Shown here in pieces: positions 1 through 10,831 of a stretch of 64,000 bases of DNA. The stretch's first letter is position 1, and each line of letters opens with the position of its first letter. The stretch spans positions 16,916,825-16,980,824 of the forward strand of contig JAJEKV010000028.1 in assembly GCA_021234155.1 (NCBI GenBank), written 5' to 3'. Made by a program: the position numbers and the translations under genes. Origin of the DNA: Isoetes taiwanensis. Lineage: Eukaryota; Streptophyta; Lycopodiopsida; Isoetales; Isoetaceae. The notes beneath the pieces are model-generated. The model did not search any database. It had not been told where the DNA came from and saw nothing but the letters and a program-made list of their open reading frames with translations.

Positions 1-232
1 AAGGGTTAATGTGGCCATAGGGTTAATGTGCCCATGCTGCTAATGTGGCCTTGGGTTAATGTGGCCATAGGGTTAATGTGGCCAAAGGGTTAATGTGGCC
101 TTGGGTTAGTGTGGCCTTGGGTTAGTGTGGCCATAGGGTTGTTGTGGCCTTGGGTTAGTGTGGCCAAAGGGTTAATGTGGCCATAGGGTTAATGTGACCA
201 TGGGTTAATGTGCCCATGGTCAATTACCCTAA
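1..232. repeat. Tandem array of GGTTAATGTGGCC-type units
   Basis: Degenerate units of about 18-20 bp built on GGTTAATGTGGCCA follow one another from the first base. The same word returns at 2,100-2,250, 2,640-2,950, 7,615-7,880 and 8,636-8,652. Nothing coding is visible. It is not the plant telomere repeat TTTAGGG. The array probably continues left of the window. Confidence 0.9.
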
Positions 233-302
233 TGTGGATCAAATTGAGATGGAACCCTTTTTTTCCCCCACTTTATTCAATGGTTGAGAGTAAGATAAAA
301 AA

Positions 303-482
303 GGGAAATTTACCAGAATACACTTAATTTTTCTGATATTTCCCTAAATACCCTTCATATTTTTAAAATTCCCAAAATGCCCTTGGGTCCCAAGAAAAGG
401 AAGGGCATTCTGAGAATTTTGAAAATATAAAGTTGTTTCTGGGAAATATCAGAAAAATTAAGGGTATTCTGGTTAATTTCCC
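303..482. mobile_element. Foldback MITE, Mutator-like, with 9-bp target duplication
   Basis: The 180 bp form one long imperfect palindrome. The left end GGGAAATTTACCAGAATAC matches the reverse complement of the right end, and the pairing continues through the TTTTAAAATTC and AATGCCCTT blocks to a short centre near 386-400. The direct repeat GATAAAAAA lies immediately outside at 294-302 and 483-491. A 9-bp duplication with long terminal inverted repeats is typical of Mutator-like elements. There is no coding capacity, so it is non-autonomous. Confidence 0.75.
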
Positions 483-548
483 GATAAAAAAAGTTTGTGC
501 TGAGATTGGCAAAATTGAATTACCAATATGATTCATAAATGGTCCACT

Positions 549-649
549 AAGAATATTGGACCATGGTCTACTTTTTAATTACGAGTCTAATGACCCTCTC
601 ACATAAGAATATTGGACCATAGTCTACTTTTTAATTACGAGTCTAATGA
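549..649. repeat. Two-copy direct repeat, 45 bp, period 56
   Basis: The block starting AAGAATATTGGACCAT occurs at 549-593 and again at 605-649 with one mismatch, separated by CCTCTCACAT. A second pair with the core GGATTATATGGGATAATAAT lies close by at 689-727 and 741-779. Both look like small local duplications. Confidence 0.85.
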
Positions 650-861
650 ATCATGGTCTTTTTTTGGGGCAGTGAGTGTACCTTGGTAATGATATTTAGG
701 ATTATATGGGATAATAATAAATAAATTCTATAAATAAATAATGATTTTTAGGATTATATGGGATAATAATAAATAAATTGGGTGTAATGAAAATAATTTC
801 TCGGGCAAATTGCATTAATTCAAGATATTCAGATTAATTTCGGGCAAATTAAGTGATAATT

Positions 862-869
862 ATATATAA
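862..869 (+). promoter_or_regulatory. Possible TATA box of the acidic-protein gene
   Basis: TATATATAAG lies about 70 bp before the ATG at 940, in an AT-rich leader. The position suits a plant TATA element. It supports a once-expressed gene downstream, but on sequence context alone. Confidence 0.4.
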
Positions 870-939
870 GCTTTGCATACCCACAAAAGTTTCATTCATC
901 CCCAATTTTTATCCTCTCACCTCTCGCCTCGCCCAAACA

Positions 940-1366
940 TGAAGAGATCCGCCACGCCGGGCCAAGGCATTAGGAAGAACCCGAGGTCTCTTCTAAGAGA
1001 CCTCGGACAGAGTCTCGGGTGGAATTCCCACCCCTGGCTGAGGTTTTTGCCAGCCTTGTTGATACGTCCTCATCCTCTTCATCCTCTGATTCCGAATCAG
1101 AGGATGAAGAAGAGTCTATGACAAGCCAAGAATTCTTCACAGCCCAACTTGAGGGCGGGATTGGACCTGAAGACAACGTCTGGTCTTCGTCGGAGGAAGC
1201 AGAGGAAGATGAAGAGGATGCAGAGGATGAAGAGGTGGATTTCGAGGAATTTCTCCAGTGGCTGAAAGGTAGTTTTTAAGTTTGTTTGAATTTTGTTTGT
1301 TTACATTTCAATTTTCTAATCGTTTTGTGACTTGTAGATGCTGCAGACGAGGAAGAAGAAGGGTGA
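940..1366 (+). pseudogene. Small acidic protein gene with one short intron and a frame break
   Basis: I do not recognise a named family. From 974 the frame reads EEPEVSSKRPRTESRVEF, then a serine and D/E-rich stretch (SDSESEDEEE, EEAEEDEEDAEDEE), ending VDFEEFLQWLK. A GT-AG intron (1,269-1,337) joins in phase to DAADEEEEG and a stop at 1,364-1,366. The natural ATG at 940 (MKRSATPGQG) is one frame out relative to 974, so there is either an indel near 970 or a wrong start. KRPR could act as a nuclear signal. The gene at 38,908-39,480 inside TE2 has the same plan: an MK-S start, an acidic run, DLEEF-x3-LK, and an intron after that codon's first base. The two are probably homologous and mobile-element associated. 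An acidic tail of this sort suits binding to basic proteins such as histones, but that is only inference. Confidence 0.5.
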
Positions 1367-1484
1367 AACCTTGGGCCTCTTTTTTTTTTTCTTGTACATG
1401 CTGGGCTCCCTTTTTTCTTGTACATGCAGGCCTCCGGGCTTTTTTGAACCCTTTTTTTTTGTTGAGAAGCCTTCGGCTCTGATT

Positions 1485-1945
1485 TCAAGCCTCCGGCCTG
1501 TACTAAATTGTGAAAGGCCTTCGGCATTTAAATGTAAAGCCCTCTGGGCAAATTTTCTGAATTACAGACTCTACATTTTTGAATACAGACTGAATTTGGT
1601 TCCTGCTTCACTAAAAATGTTGTAAACGTTTATAACTGTAAATGCAATTCACAGGGTTTTAGGATTCACTAACCCATTTTGCATTCCACGGGGTTTAGGG
1701 TTCACAGAAATAATGAGTTACTACTTTTAGTTTAAGTGTCTGCCACGCGTCGATGTATTCAAGCCTCCGGGCTCAACGAAATTGTGAAAGGCCTTCGGCA
1801 TTTAAATGTGAAGCCCTCTGGGCAAATTTTTTGAAATACAGACTCAAAATTTTTGAACACAGACTCAATTTGGTTCCTGCTTTACTAAAAATGTTGTAAA
1901 CGTTCATAACTGTAAATGCAATTCACAGGGTTTTTTAGGATTCAC
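1485..1945. repeat. Direct repeat of about 185 bp, two copies
   Basis: The block beginning TCAAGCCTCCGG and running through AAAGGCCTTCGGCATTTAAA to CACAGGGTTTTAGGATTCAC occurs at 1,485-1,669 and again at 1,759-1,945 with scattered mismatches. It lies just 3' of the acidic-protein gene and may be a duplicated 3' flank. A (GCTGGT)n-like run follows at 1,955-1,990. Confidence 0.85.
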
Positions 1946-2099
1946 CAGTGCTGATGCTAGTGCTGGCGCTGGTGCTGGTGCTGGTGCTATGTGCTCCCCA
2001 TTGAACCAACCATTGAATATCAACCATTGAACACTAATCATTAACCAACCATTGAATATCAACCATTGAACACTAATCAATAACCAACCATTGAATATT

Positions 2100-3060
2100 A
2101 AATGTGGCCAAGACTTCATGTGGCCACATTAACCCAATTTGGTTAATGTGGCCAAGACTTCATGTGGCCACATTAACCCAATTTGGTTAATGTGGCCAAG
2201 AGTTCATGTGGCCACATTAACCAAAATGGGTTAATGTGTTTCATGGGTTCATGTGGCCACATAAGTTTATAAAAGACACGAGTTTGTTTGGCCACAACCT
2301 TCACTCTTGGTTAACTATTAACCATTTGACCAACCATTGAATATTAACCATTAACCATTGGATATTAACCATTACTGGAAGCAAAGTATACCAGAAAGTT
2401 AACAGGTAATATACCAATATAACAAGTATGGTCCTAAGGACATGGGTTAATGTGGCCATACATTGAGGTGGCCATGGGTTCATGCTAACACTAAAACGCT
2501 TCGAACAAAAACTATATGAGGAAACAGGATGAATGAAGAAGAGCCATGGCTTCATGTTTTATAAAGGAGTCATGTCACTATTGAATGCAACATTATTTGA
2601 TAGCGACTGCCACCCACCCACAATATTACTTTTACCTAAACATTGGTTAATGTGGTTACCTGTTAATGTGGCCACATTAACCAACATGGGTAAATGTGGC
2701 CATGGGCTTAATGTGGCCACATTAACCAAAATGGTTTAATGTGGCCATGGGTTAATGTGGCCTCCAGTTAATATGGCCATATTAACCAACATGGGTAAAT
2801 GTGGCCAGGGGCTTAATGTGGCCACATTAACCAAAATGGGTTAATGCGGCCATAGTTTTATGTGGCCACATTAACCAAAATGGTTTAATGTGGCCATGGG
2901 TTGATGTGGCCTCCTGTTAATATGGGTTAATGTGGCCATTCATGGTTAACGTAAATCATGGTAAATCTTGGTAACGTAAATCATGGTAACGTAAATCTTG
3001 GTAACGTAAATCATGGTAAATCATGGTAAATCTAGGTAAATCATGGTAACGTAAATCTTT
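2100..3060. repeat. Palindromic GGTTAATGTGGCCACATTAACC repeats and GTAAATCATG minisatellite
   Basis: Between 2,120 and 2,225, three units of about 46 bp alternate AAGACTTCATGTGGCCACAT with the GGTTAATGTGG word. Where the word meets its own complement a perfect 22-bp palindrome forms. Further copies run from 2,640 to 2,950. From 2,940 to 3,060 a different short repeat (GGTAACGTAAATCATGGTAA) takes over. Apart from these arrays I see nothing in the interval. Confidence 0.85.
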
Positions 3061-3130
3061 GAACAAAATGAGTTTATTTGGCCACAACCTTCACTCTTGA
3101 AGGTGCCCTTCACACTCTCGCGAAAACACA

Positions 3131-6100
3131 CTAGAACCAACAAGCTTCTTTTGCCTCTTCCGACACTCCACGAATGGAACAGGCCTCACCAATGTTTTTC
3201 CATTGAAGTCCTCCACAATGGGTAGACCGGTGCAAAGAATCGTGGTCTAACTTGCAAGTGGTCAATCTCTCCAACTTCAAATTAAGCTCCCCGTGGGAGG
3301 AAATCTGCCCCAAAGCAACCCCTGTGGGCTACTAGATATGGTCTCCCCAATGCGGCCATGCTCAGATTTATGCTACTCTCAATTCTTGTGGTGGGGAAAT
3401 CTTCTCCTCACCAAGCCATCCTCGTACAATCTTCTCCTCACCATTGTCATCCTCCAACTCGCCACCAAAGGTGCAAGTATCCTCCTGACTAGATGGTGGC
3501 CTGTTATCAAGAAAACCATCATCGATGCCTCCAAATGCCCTCAAGTTCTCCAAAACCGCCAGCTTGAGACCCATGCAATGTTCCACAAACCCTTAAAATG
3601 TCCTCCTCACTATACTTGGCCATCATTTGGATCACTTTGACCTAGTGTTTGCAAATGTTGCCTTTCATACCCCAAGGGCAGTCACAAGATGACCAGTGCT
3701 CATGTGTGACATCCACAAGGTAGGGCACAACCTCTCGGCTTTCATCCCAAGCATCCATATTTTGACTCCACACTTCAGCCCTCCCCTTTGAAGTTCAACC
3801 ATCTAACAAATTTTCATCGTGAATGACACGCGCCCCTATAATTGCCGCCTCAACTATGTGCTCCTCGCTCTCTTATTCACTTTGAAACCCTCATCCTTCT
3901 TGAACCTCGCCATAAAGAAGGTGTGTTTCCAATCTACAAGTGAGCATGTAGATCAACCAATCAATCCTCCTACCTCTCAAGGCTTTCAAACTCCTAGCTT
4001 TCTCTTCATTTAGTTGTGATAAGCCTCTATAGCAAAGATTTGTCTCTTGGTTGGTATGAGGATAGATTCTTGTAGCAATGATCCAAGTCGTGATGTTCTT
4101 AGTCCAAGTCCCTGCTTCATGTACTTAACAACCCTCTTCCAAGATTTGTATTTCTCCTGAACTCATCCAATAGCCTCAAAGCTTCCCTCTCACAAGCCTC
4201 CACATAATCCTTACCAAATCTTCCATCCGCCTTCCACATGTGTGTTATACATTATGTGGCCAAGGTCCTTAAACATCTCCCCTCTAACCTTCTTGTTCTT
4301 CACATGCTTCAAGAGCATTTTCATCCAATTTCTCCTCACATGCCAAATGCACAATTGTATTCTAGAATTAGGCCAAACCTTTTCCAATGCATTAATCTCC
4401 GCTTGGCATCATCAACAATAAAACAAGAGGGTTGCCAAGTGGGATCCACACCATGGATGTGATTCTTCAATGCAAAGAGCCAAGGTCGGATGTCCCTCTT
4501 CTACCCGGCTAGACGAGAGAATCCAAGCAACGGGTACACCATTTCCATGGTCATCGATATACTAGCAAGGTGTACAAAGCTATAGCAATGGTCGCTTTGT
4601 CTTGAAAGTTGAGTCCATTGCTACAAAGATTGTTCTTGCCATGTTCCAAGAGAATCTTCATTTGAAAGGGAGTCATTATCCCTAGAGTAAATGGTACACC
4701 TTCTTGGTACAAGAACACTGATTCAGGGTGCAATTCTACCCACATCCTTACACTCAAACCAACGTCTTATGCAGATGACACTTTTGTGTTCTTGAAAAGG
4801 GATAACAAAAGTCTGTCAAACTTCTTGGCTGCCATGGACAAGTTTGGGAAGATATCAGGGGTAACTTTAAATAAAAGTAAATGTGCCATAATCCTGGACT
4901 CCCAGGAAAGTACTTTACAAGGAATCAAAGTTTTGAACAAGGAGGCTGCAACTGTGATATTGGGAATTCCCCTTGCCTTGAACTCTTCTCTTAAAGGCCT
5001 ATGGGAACCAATTGTGGGCAGAATTAAAAAGAAACTAGGGGCATATTCATCATCCTTGTCATTGGCTGGCAGGGTCCAAATAGCTAATGCAGTAATTGGG
5101 AGTACACATGTATATTTCTCATCAGCAATTATAGCGCATGGGACTCATATGCCAAGATAGAGGCAAAGAATTAGGAAGTTTATTTTAAGGTGGTACACAT
5201 AAGGTAGCATGGGGATCTGATCAAATCAAAAAAGGAAGGGGATTAGGTTGCAAGGATCTTTTATTCAGGCAATGTGCACTAGCAAAGAAAGATGATTTGG
5301 AGAGCTATCCATAATAATTCACCCTCACCACCGGTTGATCGATATTGATCCAAAGAATCCTACCCAGCTTGAAGCCAAAGCCTTAGACATCAAGCACCCG
5401 ACCGCCTTTTTCAATTTACCCTGGTCCAAATACCCTCAAATATCCCTCGACGATGTTTGAGGCATGGAACTTGGCCTCTATGCTACGCACTCCATGTATT
5501 GATGCAAGATCCAAGGAGGTAAATTTCTTTTGGCATCCTGGTATACTTGATAGTGAAAATGAATGCCTAGCATGTAGACATCCTCAGAAATATATGCAAT
5601 GGAATCAGGCAGGGATCAGACAAATAGGAGACTTGAAGGATGATACACAAGGGTGGAAATCTTGGACGGAGGTAGCTAGAATAACCAAAGGATCTAATCT
5701 GGACAGGAAAATATACAAGATGGTGATGGATAAGGTCAAACATTGTGATGATCCGTCAAGAGGATAAATAATGGACAATGAAAGGAAAGAGTACATATTC
5801 AGTTAAAGAGATATACAGGGCCCTAATTACACATAGAGAATCAAGAGCATCCCAATTATGGAATTGTAGTGAGGCAGATTTAGCTTCTGTCTGCAAAAAG
5901 GGATGGAGGAATTATACTGCAAATAAAGTTAAAATCTTCAGTTGGCTCATTCTGCACCAAGGATTAGTGACAAACTGGAGAAGATCCAAATTTGATCCAA
6001 ACATACTACAGGAATGCCCACTGGGATGTGGAGAAATAGAATATTCTAACCATGTCTTCCAATGCAAAACATAGCGTAATTCTCGAACCGGACTACCCAA

Positions 6101-7579
6101 GTCAAAAAAGGATCAATTGGGGAGGGTGGTCTTATGGAGTTCTTGAACACGATAACAATGATTGTGAATACCACAAGAGTTATCGGAAGTTGTTGGGTTG
6201 TTTGGAAGCACAGAATAGAGTTGCCATGCAAGACAAAAACACTAACCTGATCCGCTTAAACAAACCTTCCTATCTCGAGCTAAATGACACAAAGAAGGGT
6301 ACATAAATCCCTCGAAAAGGAAAAGGCTATGATACAGATGGAATGCCTTTGGTAGATTCCGTGGATTTCATGAATTTTTGCTTTGAATCTAACCATGGGT
6401 GATGATATTTTACACGATGCAATGAGGAGGTTGAATAGATATGGAGTCGCCGATAGAGGAATGGGAGTTGCTGATGACTCGCATAATGAAGACTCGAATT
6501 TGCAAGGGGTGGAGGAAGAAGAAATTTTCATACAGCCAAACAAGAGATGATACATGTCACCGCACTCAAGAAGATCCTCAAAAGACCGTGAGGCTGGTCA
6601 CACAATAATCTGAGGCCTTTCTTTATGAATCTCTACCACAAGTGGCAACAAAAAAGAGAAGCCCATGTTCTTCTGCTGCTAGACTTCACCAATTACCCGG
6701 TTAAGAGACTTGACCTACTGCTGAACATTTTGGGCAGGAATGCTGTTTTGGATTTAACCATCCAAGATCTGATTGACGCACAGTAACAAGGAAATACCAA
6801 AGACGCAGATCAGACCACCTTTTGAAGATATAAGTACTGGACTGTGATTATCTTTTTGTTTATCTTCTGGTTTTCTTTTGTTTACCTCTCCATCTATGGG
6901 GATTGTGAGTAGAATATTATGATAGGTAGTATACTACTGATGGTATACACCATAACTATGTAAGTTTTAACTTATGAATACAACAACACCTCACCTCCAA
7001 AAAAAAAAAAAAAAAAAAAAAAAAACCAACGTCTTCATGTAACATCCAAGTGTCCAATGCTATCTTCCTAGACAAATTGTAGAGATCATCCATGTGAAGG
7101 AATTGATCTCTATTCTTCACATTATTCGGATCAATCCTCTTCTTTAGAGCCCATTGCTCTTCATGCTGCCTATATACCTCCTGTGGGGTGTGATTCTGTA
7201 TCAACTGATTCCTGGCCCAATCTTTCTTCTCTTTGGATAACCAAGGAGCTAATTCGTGCCTGGTCTTGGCACATTGAGGGTCATTAACACCATGACATAC
7301 TTTGCCCTCCAGATCAATGTGTTCCATCTCATGAAAGGTTATTTTGGTGCATTCGGGTTTCAAATACAATTGCTTCAGGTGAAATGGCACCTACACCCTC
7401 TCTTTGATGCTCATACCCCTCTGCCTCTTTGAGTATGATGGGTCTATCCTCTTGCTTCTTGCAACCATAGCTTTGGTTGTCTTGTGCTTTACTTCACGAG
7501 GTTGATTACGGAGATCTTTTGGACCATAGCCACAAGTGGTAGCTAAAACAAAAACACACTTCACTATCGTGTGAAACAT
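3131..7579 (-). pseudogene. MULE-type transposase gene, decayed and split by a LINE
   Basis: Read on the minus strand and skipping the LINE at 4,769-7,022, the frame gives a transposase of the MULE/SWIM class. Segments in order are KQLYLKPECTKITFHE, CHGVND, WLSKEKKDWARNQLI, WMLHEDVG then directly LSVRMWVELHPESVFLYQEG across the insertion, IRPWLFALKNHIHGVDPTWQ, CFIVDDAK, then in another frame EINALEKVWPNSRIQLCIWH, and IDWLIYMLTCRLETHLLYGE. The VDDA-x-EINAL and CIWHVRRNW parts resemble the core of MULE transposases. Damage includes an in-frame TAG before VPFHLKQL (7,391-7,393), frame changes near 4,390-4,400 and 4,600, and the LINE. The first coding piece begins about 7,579. The flanking GGTTAATGTGGCC arrays, in opposite orientation left and right, may be the element's terminal repeats. 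The 3' end of the gene is uncertain. Confidence 0.7.
4769..7022 (+). mobile_element. 5'-truncated LINE with poly(A) tail, inserted in the MULE gene
   Basis: The insert starts inside the reverse-transcriptase YADD box (4,770-4,779, ATGCAGATGAC) and ends in an A tract at about 6,993-7,022. The 13-bp duplication AAACCAACGTCTT flanks it at 4,756-4,768 and 7,023-7,035. Coding remnants on the plus strand are FLKRDNKSLSNFLAAMDKFG and ISGVTLNKSKC after the ADD residues, ILGIPLALNSSLKGLWEPIV (4,786-5,160), NFFWHPGILDSENECL (5,453-5,767), and a zf-RVT-like end with KVKIFSWLILHQGLVTNWRR and CPLGCGEIEYSNHVFQC (5,778-6,074). Between these are stops and frame shifts, so the copy is dead. Truncation within RT is the usual outcome of target-primed reverse transcription. 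Confidence 0.9.
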
Positions 7580-7614
7580 TCAAACATATATGCACTAACA
7601 AGCCATTAACTAAC

Positions 7615-7880
7615 TTGTATAATATGGCCACATTAACCACTATTACTAACTAAGTCCACATTAACAACCACTACTAACTAAGGCCACATTAACCACCACC
7701 AAAGGCCACGTGAGACCACCACCTCCCTTTGCAAATTAAATTGAACTTAGGGAGCTGCAATGACTATATGGCCACATTAACCATCACTCAGTTCAAACAC
7801 TTCCTCCCTTTCCATGACTAACCACCACTACCACCCCACGCGAAATTTAAGAGATTGGGTTATGGCCACATTAACCGACA
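7615..7880. repeat. Scattered GGCCACATTAACC words, inverted relative to the left array
   Basis: ATGGCCACATTAACCAC and close variants appear at about 7,626, 7,682, 7,769 and 7,863, opposite in orientation to the units at 1-232. Together with the left arrays they bracket the MULE pseudogene. One more copy is at about 8,637 (GGCCACATTAACCAGATCC). Confidence 0.7.
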
Positions 7881-9400
7881 ACTTACCTCACGATCTTGAG
7901 ATAGGCATGCTCGCCGACGCCGCGCTTTTGCCTCGCCCACTCTCTCTTGACCGAGACCATTGCTTTATAAAATGTAGTATTGAACCCCGATAATTTCGCT
8001 TCCCCATTGATGAAGTCCTAAACTCTATTAGTTGGAATATAGCAGCAAGGAACAACAAACAGCCACTATTTGGGACTGTGGTGGTGATTTTTCCATTTCC
8101 CATATCAAATCCTTCCTTGAAAACGGCCCGGGGAGGATCTTGAATGGGAGGATCTGAAATTCGATTTGTCGCTATGTGGTTTTCCTTTCCGAAAATAATT
8201 GAGAAGCCAACAATTGAAAGCTTTACCTTCTACCTCCGGACGATCACGCCGCCACCATCTCCTACAACCCGATCTAATTCAACCCGACGGGAAGGATCCT
8301 AAGGGGAATGGGTGGAAGGGGATTTCAAATTCTCATCCAAATGGAATTTCTTTGACAAAAAGGGATTTCACCGGGTCTGCTGAAGCTGGAGAACGATCTT
8401 GTTCAACTATCCATTTCGTGTACAGAACAAATGATTGAAGTCACTTCCGCAGTACGGGTTGGCGGTTGCGCTTACGCGGATTTGGCATGGCATGGGAAGT
8501 AGCATGGGATATCCCGCATGGCTGCTCTCGCATGGCATCCACCTGCCCCATGAATGGGGCATGGCGGCAAGAACCCATGCCCATCAATCGGATGGATGGC
8601 ATGCATGGCAATGGAGTGGTGGATATCGGGATTTCTGGCCACATTAACCAGATCCCGCTTGAGATATACGGAGTTCCATCGTTGTTGGGCTATTTAATCC
8701 CTTTCTTTCGATTCCTACAGAGCCGTTTTTCATAATCAAAGCCAGATTCAAGCCTACAGGCTCTGTAGAATTCTACAGATGATTTCCAGCTGTTTGCAAC
8801 AATAGATTTAAGCTCTTCAAAACCCTTATCAAGCCATGCTGCATCCAAGTCTTCAATCAAACTTTCTTCCAGGTATAGCTCTTTAAGCCTTTGCATCATA
8901 AAACGCTCTCAAAATTACCATGCACAGTATGTATCAGCCGCCTTGGTAATTTCCAGAATCGATGGTCGTGGAAACCCATTCCAATTTTGGGAAGTATATC
9001 AAAATTATATGGCCTGGGTTTTTCCTTAATCTTGATACTGTTAAGATTCTTGAAATGTTTCTAAGAGGCCGCTATTGTGCTGCTACCATACAAACAGAGC
9101 ACCCAAAAAGCCGCCCTCCATATTTCGCCATAGTTTCTGCAGGAAGAATTCCCTTTTAAATTATTTTGCCAAATCAGGCCTCAGAGCAAGACCATGAAGC
9201 AAAACCTCGCAGGATTTTCAGGTTTGATACTGGATTCAGACATGATTTTATTCTATTTTCAAATTGAAGCCCAAGAAAGAAACATCCAGCGCTCTATCTC
9301 GCCAGCTTTTCTGAGTGATAAGGCATCCTTAATTTTTGCTTGAATTCGAAATTCGTCAAATTAAGCGAAGCATTACTATGGCAGAAGGCGGTGACCTCAT
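7881..9400. other. No recognisable gene; weak minus-strand frame at 8,690-8,899
   Basis: The interval contains GCATGG-rich sequence (8,486-8,610) and one minus-strand frame at 8,690-8,899 with helical-looking composition (LKELYLEESLIEDLDAAWLD). I see no start, splice pattern or homologue that would make it a gene. A gene fragment cannot be excluded. Confidence 0.4.
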
Positions 9401-9405
9401 ATTTT

Positions 9406-9660
9406 TTAACTGGTAAACCCATAGAACCGTGGATATACCGTTTCGTGCCCTCTAGAATTACAGTCAATTGGGCCTAACACAAATGGAGGTTTGTCTCGCT
9501 CCGTCTTTCTTATTCTTCGCCTGTAGCCAGCGTCTGTCTCATCCATACTCCAGATTACTAATGGCTGAGTACAGAAGGCATTATCTGTAATGCCCAGGGT
9601 TAATTTTACAAATTGCCTTCGAATCAAATTCTTTGTAATATCAACTATCCAGTGCCGTAC
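9406..9660 (-). pseudogene. Possible transposase scrap
   Basis: The minus-strand frame reads EKVRHWIVDITKNLIRRQFV followed by PLVIWSMDETDAGYRRRI. The ...MDET... word resembles the start of the catalytic core in pogo/CENP-B-like transposases, but the spacing is too compressed and nothing downstream supports it. Treat it as unassigned transposon debris. Confidence 0.2.
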
Positions 9661-9687
9661 CTTTTCAGGAAGAGCCATAGGTGCAGA

Positions 9688-9793
9688 GGAGGTTAACCCT
9701 CCCCTCAAGCAAATTATGGGAAATAAACCCTCGAGGCCGGCAGTCCGAGAGGGTTTGTTTCCCATAATTTGCGAGAGGGGAGGGTTGACCTCC
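9688..9793. repeat. Perfect-looking 106-bp hairpin
   Basis: The left arm GGAGGTTAACCCTCCCCTC plus CAAATTATGGGAAA pairs with the right arm, which contains TTTCCCATAATTTG and GAGGGGAGGGTTGACCTCC. The loop is only about 8 bp (GGCCGGCA region). The near-identity makes both strands encode almost the same peptide (MGNKPSR...EGLFPIIC). It is probably a foldback element or a recent inverted duplication. Confidence 0.8.
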
Positions 9794-10417
9794 GTTAACC
9801 ACAGACCCGAGCAGGTTTACACCATCAAACTGCTCTTCTGCCTTTGTTCGTCATGGGCTTGAACCGTCTGATCAAACCAAGCCAAGCCAAACCATCCTGT
9901 AGTTTGGAACAATGAAGAAAACTCTGGAAAAAATCTCAATGGAGAGCACAGTTCCAATAAACGGAAAATTGGCAAAATTCTTGATGTAGATCTGAGCATA
10001 AACAACAAAACTGAGCAAAATAAGGCCTGGATTGGAATCTAGCAAATCCTGAACAAGGGCCGGATTTGAATATCTCAAACCCTGAACACCAAAACCAAAA
10101 GCAAAATCTGCACTGAACGAACCTGATGGGAAGAAAACAAAGAGCTCTGTCACAACCGAAACAAAAAGCCACTGCCCTTGAGGAGTCGGCTGCAGAGAAA
10201 TTTCCATGGCTATGGCTGCAGAGAAACGACCTTCAAGCATAGAAATGGGCCCCGATTCTGCATAGAAATCGGCCTTAAATCAGCATGGAATCCTCAAAGT
10301 AATTGGCCTCAAAGTAATCGGCCTCAAAACATAAAGAAAAGGTATCGCAGTGCAGGGAAATTTCCATGGCTATGGCGGAGCAGAACCGGAACAGAGTATT
10401 CCCGCTGAAACCACACA

Positions 10418-10499
10418 AGAATATTCTTTAAAAAGGTATAAAAGATTATTACTGTAATCCTCAGAATATTCTTTAAAAAGGCATATTCGGAAGATTATG
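10418..10499. repeat. Short direct repeat AGAATATTCTTTAAAAAGG
   Basis: The 19-bp word occurs at 10,418-10,436 and 10,463-10,481, each followed by a similar TAT...AGATTAT tail. No function is visible. Confidence 0.75.
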
Positions 10500-10640
10500 T
10501 GATATAACCATAATGAGATCGGACGATTGGGGACGGTTAGATCAGTATAACCTGCAAGGGTCTGTGGTTAAGGAAGAGGCCCTTCGCCGTAACGGTTTAG
10601 CCCTCCAAATAACTGTGCGTCTGGTTGCATGGTTGCAGAG

Positions 10641-10821
10641 GGAGCACAGTAAATATCGGACGCTGACATGTTATACCCACGGGCATATCCGTGGTATATC
10701 GTGTGTTTGACATGTTATAGTCACGCCCAAAAAAAATTACACGGCGTTTTTGTGGACTTAGCGGATTTTTTGCCATTTAAGGCTGGGTATAACATGTCAG
10801 CGTCCGACATTTACCGCGATG
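10641..10821. mobile_element. MITE with CGGACGCTGACATGTTATAC inverted repeats
   Basis: TAAATATCGGACGCTGACAT through TTATACCCA at the left (10,650-10,679) is matched in reverse complement by TGGGTATAACATGTCAGCGT...CCGACATTTA at the right. Differences outside the core are mostly transitions. The direct repeat GGTTGCAGAG flanks at 10,631-10,640 and 10,822-10,831. A 9-10 bp duplication suggests a Mutator-like non-autonomous element. Confidence 0.7.
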
Positions 10822-10831
10822 GGTTGCAGAG

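Noticed and set aside
1-232. Regularly spaced repeats that might be a CRISPR array or telomere
   Set aside because: Units run head to tail without unique spacers, and the word is not TTTAGGG. The window is clearly eukaryotic.
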